A stretch of 36,123 nucleotides of DNA from CAYMKL01 sp964390805 (lineage in GTDB: Bacteria > Chloroflexota > Anaerolineae > VGOG01): assembly GCA_964390805.1 (NCBI GenBank), contig CAYMKL010000071.1, positions 1-36,123 on the forward strand, written 5' to 3'. The notes below the pieces were generated by a model. That model saw nothing but the letters and a program-made list of their open reading frames with translations, made no database searches and was not told the origin of the DNA. Position numbers and translations under genes: made by a program. The first letter of the stretch is position 1, and every line of letters begins with the position of its first letter. Positions 16,130 to 24,396 of the stretch are shown here, piece after piece.

Positions 16130-16841
16130 GGACAAAGCCATCACCCTCGGCCATCCTAGCTACGTCTGGCGCTTTGGGCAGGACCGGAGATTGGCCCTGA
16201 TCCGCAGGTACGCACCACTGGAGGACAAGCGCATCCTGGACGTGGGCTGCGGCCTGGGGACGTACGTGAAAAAGATGCGGGATTTCAGCGAGCAGGTCTA
16301 CGGCGTGGACGTAGACCCGCAGAAGGTGGCAGAGGCGAGCCAGACGCTGCCCAACATCCAACTCGCTCCAGCAGAGAAGCTGCCCTTTCCCGACGGCTTC
16401 TTCGACGTGGTGCTCTTGCACGAGGTCATCGAGCACGTTGAGGACGATCGCCAGGCCATCCGCGAGGCCCATCGGGTGATTAAGGCGGGAGGACGCATCG
16501 TCATCTTCGCGCCCAATCGCCTCTATCCCCTGGAGACCCACGGCATCTTCTGGCGAGGCAAGTACCGCTTTGGTAACGTACCGCTGGTCAACTACCTGCC
16601 GGGTTTCCTGCGGCAGCGTCTTTGCCCCCACGTACGGACTTACACGAGAGGCGACATTCGACGATTGTTCGGGGGCCTGGACGTGGAGGTCATTGTTCAC
16701 ATTCAAATCTACCCTGGCTACGATAAGATCGCCGCCCGCCATCCACGGGTGGGAGGCTTTTTGCGTCGGGTCACTTATGTCTTGGAAAAGACGCCGCTGC
16801 GGGCTTTTGGGCTGTCGCACTTCGTGGTGGTGGAGAAGTGA
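16119..16841 (+). CDS. Class I SAM-dependent methyltransferase (Methyltransf_11 type)
   Basis: This 240-residue cytoplasmic enzyme has the Rossmann SAM-binding motif ILDVGCGLGTYV near residue 40. The acidic end of strand 2 is GVDVDP. Motif II is FDVVLLHEVIEHV and motif III is LIK-type AHRVIKAGGRIVIFAPN. The acceptor substrate is not predictable; relatives act on lipids, sugars and small molecules. It begins inside the end of the MFS gene. A coupled methyltransferase and exporter suggests modification and export of one compound, which is only an inference. Confidence 0.9.
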   Translation: MSSEDKAITLGHPSYVWRFGQDRRLALIRRYAPLEDKRILDVGCGLGTYVKKMRDFSEQVYGVDVDPQKVAEASQTLPNIQLAPAEKLPFPDGFFDVVLLHEVIEHVEDDRQAIREAHRVIKAGGRIVIFAPNRLYPLETHGIFWRGKYRFGNVPLVNYLPGFLRQRLCPHVRTYTRGDIRRLFGGLDVEVIVHIQIYPGYDKIAARHPRVGGFLRRVTYVLEKTPLRAFGLSHFVVVEK

Positions 16842-16916
16842 CAACGGACTGTGGGATTTATCGGACACGATCAACTACGATGGCCGACGGTCTCCGACCG
16901 AGTCCCCGAAGCAGCC

Positions 16917-19280
16917 CTACCTGGGCACCAACTCCACCACAGTCGCGCCCTCCCCGCCCTCGTGTCGGTCTCCGGGCCGGTGAGAAGCTACCAGAGGATG
17001 GCTTGCTACAAAGTCGCGCACGGCGCGACGGAGCGCCCCCGTTCCTTTGCCGTGGACGATGCGCGCCTGGGGCAGCCCCGACAAGTACGCATCGTTCAGG
17101 TACTTGTCCAGGCGAGGCAACACCTCCTCCGTCGTCTGCCCCCGCAGGTTCAACTCCAGACCGGGGGAGGAGACCCTGGGGATGCTCACCGCTCGCTCCC
17201 TGACTTCAGGTTGAGCGGCTCTCCCTCGCAACTCTAAGTCCGTCACATCGGCCCTGATGCGGAAAGAGCCCACCTGCACCTCGGCCTCATCGCCTGCGAG
17301 TTCCGTGATCTCGCCAGTGGCCTCCAGACCCGCCACCCAGACGGTGTCGCCCAGGCTTAGCTTCTCCTGGGGCATAAAGCGCGGCTGAACGATGGGCGCG
17401 ACAGGTTCGGGCTCCAACGATGCTAATCTGTCCTCGGCCTGGGCCACCCACTCCTGGCTGATGGCAGCCATCCCCGACCCAGCCCTGATTTTCCTCAGCT
17501 CGGTTCGCACTTCCTCGAGTTTCTGCTGAGCCTCCTCGCGAGCGGCGGTGAGTATCTCGCGCCTTGTTTTCTCAATGTCGGTCAACTCCTGACGCAACTC
17601 TCTTTCCAGTGCCTCCACCCGGCGTCGAGCGGCCACTGCTGCCTCCTGAGAGGCCAGGGCCTCCTGGTGAGTCTGCCTGATCTCGGCCAGCAAACCCTCC
17701 GTTTCCAGGCTCTCAGGTGAGACCAGGCTCTCGGCTTCGCTCACAATGTCCGGCGAGAGACCCAAACGTCTGGCGATGGCGAAAGCGTTGCTGCGGCCAG
17801 GCAAGCCGATGCTCAACTCATAAGTGGGGGAGAGGGTCTCCAGGTCGAACTCCACGCAGGCGTTTTCCACCCCCGGCGTGGTGTGGGCGTAGAACTTCAG
17901 CTCGGGATAGTGGGTGGAGATAAAACTGGTGATCCTCCGTCGCAGGAAGTGAGAAAGCAGGGCCATCGCTATTGCTGAACCTTCGCCTGGGTCTGTGCCG
18001 GCTCCCAGGTCGTCCAGCAGAACCAGAGAACGCTCTCTGGCCTGGTCCAGGATGCTGATGACGTTGGTTATGTGAGCGGAGAAGGTGGAGAGGCTCTGCT
18101 CGATGGACTGCTCGTCGCCGATGTCGGCATAGATGTCGCCGAAAACGGACAGGGCGGAACCCTGATCGGCAGGGATGGCCAGGCCACACTGGTTCATCAA
18201 GGCCAGGAGACCAACCGTCTTAAGGGAAACGGTTTTGCCGCCGGTGTTGGGTCCGGTGATGATTATGATGAAGTAATCATCGTCCAGGTGGACGTCAATG
18301 GATACCACCTTTGCCGGGTCAATCAGCGGGTGGCGAGCTTTGATCAGTTGGATGCAAGACCCGGGGTGCAGACTGTCGGCCACTTTTCTGAAAGCCGCCA
18401 GCTTAGGCTCAACCCCTTCGATCTCCTCGGCGTACTTGGCCTTGGCGAAAGCCAGGTCAAGCTCGGCCAGGGCTTCAACGGTGCGCTGGATGAATTTTCC
18501 TTCCTCGGCCACCAGGTTAGAGAGCCCGGCCAGGATGCGCTGCACCTCGCGCTCCTCCTCCAATTGCAGCTCTCGCCAGCGGTTGTTCAGTTGGACGGTG
18601 GAGAGGGGTTCGATGAAGACAGTGGCGCCGCTGGCCGATTGGTCGTGGACGATGCCTGGGATACGCCCTTTGAAATCGGCCTTGAGCGGAATGACGTAGC
18701 GCCCGCCCCGCTGAGTGACGAAGGCCTCCTGGAGAAAGGTGACATTAGAAGCAGAAGACACGATTCTCTCCAGCTTGGACAGAAGTCTCTGGTGGGCTTC
18801 CCTCAGCTCGCGGCGGATGCGGGCCAGATTCTGACTGGCTCCATCCACCACTTCGGCCCGGTCGTTGATGCAGCGGGCGATCTCGGCGACAACGTTGGGG
18901 CACTCCTCGATCCTTCCAGCAGCGCTTGCCAAGAGGGGGAATTGATTCCGCAAACGGGTGATAGCCCGGCGCAGGGTTCGCCCGCTGACCAGGGTGCCGT
19001 GGACGTCCAAGAGCTCGCTGGGCATCAGGATGGCACTGTGCTCCGCCCTGTCCACCAGAGGGCGCACGTCCCGCGCCCCACCCAGGGAGACATCGGCCCT
19101 ATCATCGAGTAGGGCTCTGGCCTCACTGGTCTCTCCCTGTCGCCTGGACACCTCATCGAGATCGGAGGAGGGCTGCAATCCCAGAGCCAGCTTCCGGCCA
19201 GCGGAGAAGGAAGTGTGTTCCGCCAGGCGCTCCAGTATTTTGGGTAATTCCAAGATTTCCAGGTATTTAGAATTCGTCAT
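16917..19280 (-). CDS. mutS2: Endonuclease MutS2 (ribosome-rescue/anti-recombination ATPase with Smr domain)
   Basis: This 787-residue protein has the MutS2 order: a core/clamp region and then the ABC-type ATPase with Walker A GPNTGGKT (about 343-350). The ST..S segment SLSTFSAHI and Walker B LVLLDDLGAGTDP (about 420) follow. A long charged coiled coil (about 520-620), a KOW-like barrel and the C-terminal Smr domain (LELNLRGQTTEE, HGKGTGALR) complete it. Family members lack mismatch-recognition domain I. They split collided ribosomes (RqcU in Bacillus) or cut branched DNA. ATG 19280 is chosen over upstream in-frame starts because GGAAGGGG precedes it and MTNSKYLEILELPKIL is the typical family N-terminus. 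It is convergent with the methyltransferase and divergent from the LysM lipoprotein. Confidence 0.96.
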   Translation of the reverse strand: MTNSKYLEILELPKILERLAEHTSFSAGRKLALGLQPSSDLDEVSRRQGETSEARALLDDRADVSLGGARDVRPLVDRAEHSAILMPSELLDVHGTLVSGRTLRRAITRLRNQFPLLASAAGRIEECPNVVAEIARCINDRAEVVDGASQNLARIRRELREAHQRLLSKLERIVSSASNVTFLQEAFVTQRGGRYVIPLKADFKGRIPGIVHDQSASGATVFIEPLSTVQLNNRWRELQLEEEREVQRILAGLSNLVAEEGKFIQRTVEALAELDLAFAKAKYAEEIEGVEPKLAAFRKVADSLHPGSCIQLIKARHPLIDPAKVVSIDVHLDDDYFIIIITGPNTGGKTVSLKTVGLLALMNQCGLAIPADQGSALSVFGDIYADIGDEQSIEQSLSTFSAHITNVISILDQARERSLVLLDDLGAGTDPGEGSAIAMALLSHFLRRRITSFISTHYPELKFYAHTTPGVENACVEFDLETLSPTYELSIGLPGRSNAFAIARRLGLSPDIVSEAESLVSPESLETEGLLAEIRQTHQEALASQEAAVAARRRVEALERELRQELTDIEKTRREILTAAREEAQQKLEEVRTELRKIRAGSGMAAISQEWVAQAEDRLASLEPEPVAPIVQPRFMPQEKLSLGDTVWVAGLEATGEITELAGDEAEVQVGSFRIRADVTDLELRGRAAQPEVRERAVSIPRVSSPGLELNLRGQTTEEVLPRLDKYLNDAYLSGLPQARIVHGKGTGALRRAVRDFVASHPLVASHRPGDRHEGGEGATVVELVPR

Positions 19281-19315
19281 CCCTATCCCCTTCCTGCTTT
19301 CATCCGTCACCCACA

Positions 19316-19344
19316 AGTGTAGCACAATTTCCCTCATCTGACAA
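19316..19344 (-). promoter_or_regulatory. Promoter of mutS2
   Basis: On the minus strand TTGTCA (19344-19339) and TACACT (19321-19316) are separated by 17 bases. The predicted start lies about 30 bases before the mutS2 ATG. Confidence 0.65.
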
Positions 19345-19353
19345 GGCCGGTTT

Positions 19354-19382
19354 TTGCCGATTTGACTTCTATCTGGTATAAT
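19354..19382 (+). promoter_or_regulatory. Promoter of the LysM lipoprotein gene
   Basis: TTGCCG (19354-19359) and TATAAT (19377-19382) are 17 bases apart, with an extended TG before the -10. The site is back to back with the mutS2 promoter; the two -35 boxes lie about 10 bases apart. Confidence 0.7.
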
Positions 19383-19420
19383 TGGATGCATCCAAAATCC
19401 CCTGTCATGGAGTAGCGAAG

Positions 19421-20377
19421 ATGAAAGCTCCTTTCGTTGCCCTATCAGTAATTGCCCTGTTGCTATGTGGCTGTGGCCAGGTGATAACGGTGCCCACCCC
19501 CACGCCAGTGGCCACGGTCCCTGTGAATCTGCCTGCGGTGACTCCCAGGCCCACCTCAACGCCAGCGCCGGCCACCCCCGCTCCGACCTCGACTCCTGCA
19601 CCTACCCCCACGCCGGTGATCCACAAAGTGCAAGCAGGCGATACAATCAGTGGGATCGCCAAGCAGTATGGGATCAGTGCCGAGGCTCTTCAGGAAGCCA
19701 ATGCTATCCTGGATCCCCAACTCCTGCAGATAGACCAGGAGCTCGTCATCCCCCTCGGGAATCACAATCCGGAGGGACCCCCGACCTCCACGCCCATTCC
19801 GCTGCCTTTTGAGGTCAAGGGCGTGGGCTTCTACGAGACCCCCGCAGGCAGCCTCTGGTGTCTGGGGGATGTAGAAAACACCTCGGGACGAGCCCTCGAA
19901 CGAGTCCAGGTAAAGGTCTCGCTCCAAGACGAAGAGGACAAGGTGCTGGTCACGGAATCGGCCTTCGTTGCCTTGGCGATTGTTCCGCAAAGGGGCAGAG
20001 CTCCCTTTGCTGTTCTGTTTGCCAACCCACCAGTGAGCTTTGCCAAATACCAAGCCATTCCTCTTAGCGGAGAGGCTGTGACTTATCTGGGAAATCGCTA
20101 TTTGGACCTGACCATCACCGAACAGCAAGGCGAATCCAAGGAGCACTACTTCACTGTGGAAGGCCTGGTCCAAAACACGGGCCAGGCTGATGCCGAGACG
20201 GTTACAGTCTTGGCCACGGCCTACGATGCCCACGGCCGGGTGACGGGCTTCCGTCAGGCTGATCTGGAGAACGCTCCGGCAGCAGGAGAAACCTTCCCCT
20301 TCCAGGTGAATCTATTGCCTTTCGGGGGCACGGTGGCCACTTATGCTGTACAGGCACAAGGAACGCGCCTCGAATAA
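19421..20377 (+). CDS. LysM-domain lipoprotein with FxLYD-like repeats
   Basis: This 318-residue protein has a signal peptide with lipobox LCGC (Cys18) and a long Pro/Thr/Ala spacer. One LysM domain follows (HKVQAGDTISGIAKQYGIS ... LVIP, about residues 68-112). Two repeats resembling FxLYD domains come last; such domains typically contain G.v.Ntsg and v.v.a..yD elements. LysM binds peptidoglycan or other N-acetylglucosamine polymers, so the protein should link the membrane to the cell wall. ATG 19421 has GGAG eight bases upstream; the longer in-frame TTG start at 19382 overlaps the -10 box and is rejected. The acyltransferase gene follows six bases after its stop. Confidence 0.88.
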   Translation: MKAPFVALSVIALLLCGCGQVITVPTPTPVATVPVNLPAVTPRPTSTPAPATPAPTSTPAPTPTPVIHKVQAGDTISGIAKQYGISAEALQEANAILDPQLLQIDQELVIPLGNHNPEGPPTSTPIPLPFEVKGVGFYETPAGSLWCLGDVENTSGRALERVQVKVSLQDEEDKVLVTESAFVALAIVPQRGRAPFAVLFANPPVSFAKYQAIPLSGEAVTYLGNRYLDLTITEQQGESKEHYFTVEGLVQNTGQADAETVTVLATAYDAHGRVTGFRQADLENAPAAGETFPFQVNLLPFGGTVATYAVQAQGTRLE

Positions 20378-20383
20378 AGAAAC

Positions 20384-21019
20384 GTGGATCTATACTATCG
20401 TTTTCTGAGAGTCATCGTCAGACTGGTTTTCAGGCTCTTCACCGATTGGGAGCTGATGGGGTTGGAGAACGTGCCTCCCGACGGGCCTTTCATCTCCGTC
20501 TCCAATCACACCCATTGGCTGGACCCGCTGCTCGTCATGGGCTCGCTGCCTCGGCGTATCTGCCCCCTGGTGGCCGACAAGTGGCGACGCAGGCCGGTGA
20601 TAGGTCAACTTGCGGCTTCAGTGGGCGCGATCTTCATCCGGCGTGGGGAGGTGGACCGGCGGGCTTTGCGCCAGGCTATGGAGGCGCTCGATCAGGGGAA
20701 GGTTCTGGGCATTGCTCCTGAGGGAACCCGCAGCAAGACCGGGGTTATGCAAGAGGGGCGGGCTGGGGCTGCCTACATCGCCTGCCTGACAGGTGTGCCT
20801 TTACTGCCCGTGGGAGTCATTGGCGTCGAGAAGGTTCTGGGGGAACTGCGACGGCTGCGACGCCCTCAGGTGAAAGCTGTCATCGGTCGCCCTTTTACCC
20901 TTTCCCCCTTGCCCGGCAAGGCCGGCGGTAGGAGCCAGCGCCTAAGAGAGTACACCACCCGAATAATGCACCGCATCGCTGAGTTGTTGCCTGAGGAGTA
21001 TCGAGGAGTTTATCGCTAG
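20384..21019 (+). CDS. 1-acyl-sn-glycerol-3-phosphate acyltransferase family (PlsC-like)
   Basis: This 211-residue membrane-associated acyltransferase has motif I NHTHWLDP (the HX4D catalytic pair), FIRRGEVDR (motif II region) and APEGTRSKTG (motif III). VPLLPVGVIG gives motif IV. It should transfer an acyl chain to lysophosphatidic acid or a related lysolipid at the inner membrane during phospholipid synthesis. It starts with GTG 20384, six bases after the LysM gene, with a weak ribosome site; translational coupling is likely. Some similar proteins are fused to cytidylate kinase or neighbour it, but not here. Confidence 0.92.
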   Translation: MDLYYRFLRVIVRLVFRLFTDWELMGLENVPPDGPFISVSNHTHWLDPLLVMGSLPRRICPLVADKWRRRPVIGQLAASVGAIFIRRGEVDRRALRQAMEALDQGKVLGIAPEGTRSKTGVMQEGRAGAAYIACLTGVPLLPVGVIGVEKVLGELRRLRRPQVKAVIGRPFTLSPLPGKAGGRSQRLREYTTRIMHRIAELLPEEYRGVYR

Positions 21020-21103
21020 GGTGGTCGGATGGTCCTCAGTCAAATGGTCTCTGAGTTTTGAAGCCACTTGACCACCCGACCAAGGACTATCAGACCAAGG
21101 ACC
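21019..21103. repeat. Inverted and tandem GACCAAGGAC-type repeat between plsC-like and ECF genes
   Basis: GGGTGGTC (21019-21026) pairs with GACCACCC (21070-21077). Two direct copies of GACCAAGGAC follow at 21078-21087 and 21093-21102. The left arm begins at the last base of the acyltransferase stop codon. It resembles the other dispersed repeats of this window. Confidence 0.6.
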
Positions 21104-21118
21104 AAAAAGGAGGTTCAC

Positions 21119-21649
21119 ATGGCTGGAAGAGCGCTTAACGTTAGGACGATAGCAATCACCGGCATCATGATCGCTGTGGTAGCCGTGTTCACACGATCTA
21201 TCATTGTCCCCATCGGTACTGGGTTCTTCAACTTCTCCGACGTGGCCATCTACTTCGCTGCCTTTGCCTTCGGGCCCTGGATTGGGTTCGTGGCCGGAGG
21301 CGTAGGGGCCGCTCTGGCGGACATCAGCCTGGGCTACAGCCAATTTGCTATCCTGACCTTCTTCGCTCACGGCCTGGAGGGCTTGGTGGCCGGCTACCTG
21401 GGCAGGGGAAATGACCGTCTGCGAATGTTCCTGGGCTGGCTGGCGGGAACGGTGGTGATGGTGGGGCTCTATTTCGTGGGAGAGGCTGCCGTGCCGGCCA
21501 TGTGGGGAGGCCTGCCCCAGGCCCTCACCGAGTGGCCTTTCAACTTGCTACAAAACGTGGCGGGCGGCATCGTTGGGATTCCCCTGGTGTTGGCTGTACG
21601 TCGGGCCTATCCCCCCATCACTCAGATGGGTCCCTGGAGGGAACGATAA
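21119..21649 (+). CDS. ECF transporter substrate-binding S component, substrate unknown
   Basis: This 176-residue membrane protein has about six helices. The N-terminal segment TIAITGIMIAVVAVFTR is followed by GFFNFSDVAIYFAAFAFGPWIG and GGVGAALADI. Such sequences are typical of S components for B vitamins or their precursors (HmpT, PdxU and ThiW-like groups). It binds the substrate and topples to deliver it. AAGGAGG ends five bases before ATG 21119. The ATPase and T genes follow, so this is a dedicated (group I) system. The substrate cannot be read from the sequence; no riboswitch was recognised upstream. Confidence 0.85.
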   Translation: MAGRALNVRTIAITGIMIAVVAVFTRSIIVPIGTGFFNFSDVAIYFAAFAFGPWIGFVAGGVGAALADISLGYSQFAILTFFAHGLEGLVAGYLGRGNDRLRMFLGWLAGTVVMVGLYFVGEAAVPAMWGGLPQALTEWPFNLLQNVAGGIVGIPLVLAVRRAYPPITQMGPWRER

Positions 21650-21707
21650 TCCAAAATCCAATACCCAATATCCAACACCCAATATCCAATATCCAATATC
21701 CAAAGGA
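21650..21707. repeat. CCAATATC tandem repeat between the S and A genes
   Basis: About seven degenerate copies of a 7-9 base unit (CCAATATC, CCAAAATC, CCAACACC) fill the gap between the S-component stop and the AAAGGA ribosome site. The repeat is open in the ATPase frame, so the true start of that gene is hard to fix. Confidence 0.75.
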
Positions 21708-21720
21708 TAACATAGTAATC

Positions 21721-23592
21721 GTGGAGAATCTCCACTACGCTTATCCCCCCTTGACGCCGGGAGGAGAACCAATGCCGGTGCTCAAGGGGGTTAATTTACG
21801 GGTGCGGAAGGGCGAGTTCCTGGCCCTCATGGGCCCCACCGGCGTAGGAAAGACCACCCTCTGCTTGACCTTCAACGGCATCTTACCCCACCTCATGGGA
21901 GGCACCCTCCAGGGGCAGGTCGTCGTAGCTGGGATGGACACCAGAGGCCATGGTCCCGGAGAGATGAGCCGCCAGGTAGGGCTGGTGTTCCAGGACCCAG
22001 AGAGCCAACTCTTCAACATGACCGTGGAGGACGAGATAGCCTTCGGTCTGGAAAGCCTGGGGCTGTCGCCATCGGAGATGAAGGAGCGCATCACCTGGGC
22101 TTTGGAGGTGGTCAGGTTACCAGAGATGCGCAAACGCCACCCGCTTCAGTTGTCGGGTGGGCAGAAGAAACGGCTGGCCATTGCCACCGTGCTGGCCATG
22201 CGTCCCCAGGTGCTGGTGTTGGATGAGCCAGTGACTGGCCTGGATCCCTTAGGCCGACACGAGGTGCTCTCTGTGATTGAGGAGCTGAAGAGAGAGGAAG
22301 AGACCACTGTCGTCATGGTGGAGCAGGATGCAGAGGCAGTGATGGCCTGGGCCGACCGCGTGGTGGTCATGGAGCAGGGGCGACTGGTGCTCGAAGGATC
22401 GCCCCGCCAGGTCTTCTCTCAGATGGAGGCATTACACGACTGGGGCCTGGCCGTCCCCCAAATGAGCGAGTTAGCCCACCTCTTCAACCAGCGATGGGAA
22501 ACATCCTTTCACTTCATCACCGAGGACGAAGCTTGTTCTGCGCTAGCGGACGGGTTGGAATCCGAAATCCAAAGCTCAAAGTCCAAAATCCAAAACCGGT
22601 CAGAAACCAGGCTTCGTCCTGAGGCTCAGCCCGAAGGGTTTTTGAACCCCTTGCATCCCAAAGGTACGCAATTACTGGTATCTTCGCCACCTCAAGAAAC
22701 ACTCTTGAGCGAAAAACCTGGTTTCTCTCGCCTTGTCCAGACCCCCGTCGCACCTCCGCCAGCAGTTCAGGTGGATGATCTGTGGCACCGCTACGATGAT
22801 GGTCCCTCAATCCTGGCAGGTGTAAATCTGAGCGTCGAAGTCGGCGACTTCCTGGCCATCGTCGGCCAGAACGGCTCCGGCAAGACCACCCTGGTCAAGC
22901 ACTTCAACGGCCTGCTGCGCCCCACTAGCGGTCGAGTCCTCGTCCTGGGTCAAGATGCATCTGATCAAAGCGTGGGGCAGTTGGCACGGAAGGTCGGCTA
23001 TCTCTTCCAGAACCCCGACCATCAGATCTTCGCCCCTACGGTCTGGGAGGAGGTGGCTTTTGGCCCCCGCAATCTGGGTTTCCCGGAGGGGGAGATGGCA
23101 GCCCGTACGACTGAGGCTCTGGCTCTCTTCGGCCTAGGAGACCAGGCCGATATTCCTCCAGCCGTCCTCGGATACGGCCTCAGGCGAAAGGCCACACTGG
23201 CGGCGGTTTGGGCTATGCGTCCCCAGATCATGGTGTTGGATGAGCCGACAGCGGGCCTGGATTGGCGCAGCACCCGCACTTTGATGCAAGAGGTCACTAA
23301 CCTCAACAGCCAGGGCCATACCATCATCCTGGTCACCCACGACATGAAGCTGGTGGCCGAGTTCGCCCGCACAGTCCTGGTGCTGGACGAGGGCCGGACT
23401 CTGGCCTACGGCCCCACCAGACAACTGTTTCAACAAGAGGCGATCCTGCGGCAAGCCTTCCTGGCTCTTCCTCCCATCACTGCCCTGGCTCGACGGATGC
23501 AGCCCTTTGGTCTGAGAGGTGATAGCTTGACGATGGAAGGGTTCTATCAGGAGTATACGGCCTTGCAGCGACCTGATCAGGAGGGGAGATGA
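21721..23592 (+). CDS. ECF transporter fused ATPase (EcfA-EcfA' double ABC protein)
   Basis: Two ABC ATPases are joined in one 623-residue chain. NBD1 has Walker A GPTGVGKT (38-45), LSGGQ (144-148) and LDEP with Glu169, but Gln202 (VEQDAEAV) stands at the H-loop His position. NBD2 has GQNGSGKT (382-389), LDEP with Glu508 and His540 (VTHD), but its signature is LGYGL (483-487). The NBD1 ATP site is therefore degenerate on both faces and the NBD2 site is canonical. The linker (about 281-341) is encoded by repeat DNA. GTG 21721 is the first standard start after the S gene; its AAAGGA is 13 bases away. Conserved residues (IVIVENL) begin just before it, so a rare ATA or ATC start is possible. The gene overlaps ecfT by four bases. 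Confidence 0.9.
   Translation: MENLHYAYPPLTPGGEPMPVLKGVNLRVRKGEFLALMGPTGVGKTTLCLTFNGILPHLMGGTLQGQVVVAGMDTRGHGPGEMSRQVGLVFQDPESQLFNMTVEDEIAFGLESLGLSPSEMKERITWALEVVRLPEMRKRHPLQLSGGQKKRLAIATVLAMRPQVLVLDEPVTGLDPLGRHEVLSVIEELKREEETTVVMVEQDAEAVMAWADRVVVMEQGRLVLEGSPRQVFSQMEALHDWGLAVPQMSELAHLFNQRWETSFHFITEDEACSALADGLESEIQSSKSKIQNRSETRLRPEAQPEGFLNPLHPKGTQLLVSSPPQETLLSEKPGFSRLVQTPVAPPPAVQVDDLWHRYDDGPSILAGVNLSVEVGDFLAIVGQNGSGKTTLVKHFNGLLRPTSGRVLVLGQDASDQSVGQLARKVGYLFQNPDHQIFAPTVWEEVAFGPRNLGFPEGEMAARTTEALALFGLGDQADIPPAVLGYGLRRKATLAAVWAMRPQIMVLDEPTAGLDWRSTRTLMQEVTNLNSQGHTIILVTHDMKLVAEFARTVLVLDEGRTLAYGPTRQLFQQEAILRQAFLALPPITALARRMQPFGLRGDSLTMEGFYQEYTALQRPDQEGR
22602..22726. repeat. Dispersed inverted repeat inside the coding linker of the fused ATPase
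   Basis: AGAAACCAGGCTT (22602-22614) faces AAAAACCTGGTTTCT (22712-22726) in inverted orientation. Between them a CTTCG..CTGAG/CTCAG..CGAAG palindrome is seen. The right arm is identical to the arm at 34981-34995. Just upstream (22559-22597) lies an ATCCAAAATCC-like tandem stretch. All of it is translated as the inter-domain linker. Confidence 0.8.
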
Positions 23593-24362
23593 GCTTCGCC
23601 TTCGACTTATACGTGGACCGTCCCTCCTGGCTGCATCGGCTAGACCCGCGCACCAAGCTGGCTTTTGTGGTCTTGAGCTGCATCTTGCTGTTGAGCTTCA
23701 GCCACCCCTTCGCCTCAGCCGCCTTTCTGCTGGGAATCCATGGCATACTTTGGTCTGGCAAAGTCCCGGCAAGTCGCCTACGCTGGGCCTGGCAGAGAAT
23801 GTGGCCCATCACTTTTCTCGTTCTTGTGCTATGGCCCATTTTCTACCCCCTGGGGGACGAAGTTCTCTGGCAAGTGTGGCGGGTTAGAATCACCCCCCAG
23901 GGCCTGTGGCAGGGTCTAAGCACAGCCCTGCGGATAGACGCCTTAGCTTTCGCTTTTCTCGTTTTGCTCTTCTCCACCGATCAGACTCGTTTGGTGCGGG
24001 GCCTGGTGAAGTTGGGACTGCCCTATGAATGGGGATTGACCCTGGCCATTGCTCTGCGCTACCTGCCAACCCTGTATGGGATATACACTTCGGTGAGCGA
24101 GGCCCAGCAAGCACGGGGGTGGGTAATTGGCGAAGGGAGCTTCACCCAGCGTATCAGGTCATATCTGCCCATTCTGGTGGCCGTCATCGTCAGCGCTCTG
24201 CGCCTGGCCGACAACCTCTCCATGGCCCTCGCCGCGCGGGGATTCCAGTCTGGAGCCGAGAGGACGTATCTGAGGGAGTTGGAACTCGGTCCGGTGGACA
24301 AGGTTAGCCTGTTCCTTCTGGCCGTCTCACTCATCGTCTTTCTAGTCCTCAGATTCGCTTAG
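23589..24362 (+). CDS. ecfT: ECF transporter transmembrane T component
   Basis: This 257-residue membrane protein has the CbiQ/EcfT layout. The opening is HRLDPRTKLAF, then come about five helices, then a cytoplasmic coupling region with the two paired Ala-Arg-Gly motifs (AQQARGW and LAARGF) that contact the ATPase grooves. It couples ATP hydrolysis to toppling of the S component. The ATG at 23589 overlaps the stop of the ATPase gene (ATGA), so the products are translationally coupled. With the S gene upstream, the three genes make a complete transporter. Confidence 0.92.
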   Translation: MSFAFDLYVDRPSWLHRLDPRTKLAFVVLSCILLLSFSHPFASAAFLLGIHGILWSGKVPASRLRWAWQRMWPITFLVLVLWPIFYPLGDEVLWQVWRVRITPQGLWQGLSTALRIDALAFAFLVLLFSTDQTRLVRGLVKLGLPYEWGLTLAIALRYLPTLYGIYTSVSEAQQARGWVIGEGSFTQRIRSYLPILVAVIVSALRLADNLSMALAARGFQSGAERTYLRELELGPVDKVSLFLLAVSLIVFLVLRFA

Positions 24363-24396
24363 CAGGAAGACTCATTGGCGCGCACAAGTGATAGAT

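Noticed and set aside
14887..16200. Plus-strand 437-codon frame overlapping the MFS gene in another frame
   Set aside because: The MFS frame has twelve hydrophobic helices and motif A. The alternative is Gly/Arg/His-rich with no domain.
18072..19112. Plus-strand frame of 346 codons opposite mutS2
   Set aside because: MutS2 on the minus strand is fully conserved; the opposite frame is a by-product of GC-rich codon usage.
21650..21707. Short repeats considered as a CRISPR array
   Set aside because: The units are 7-9 bases, tandem and without spacers, and no cas genes are nearby.
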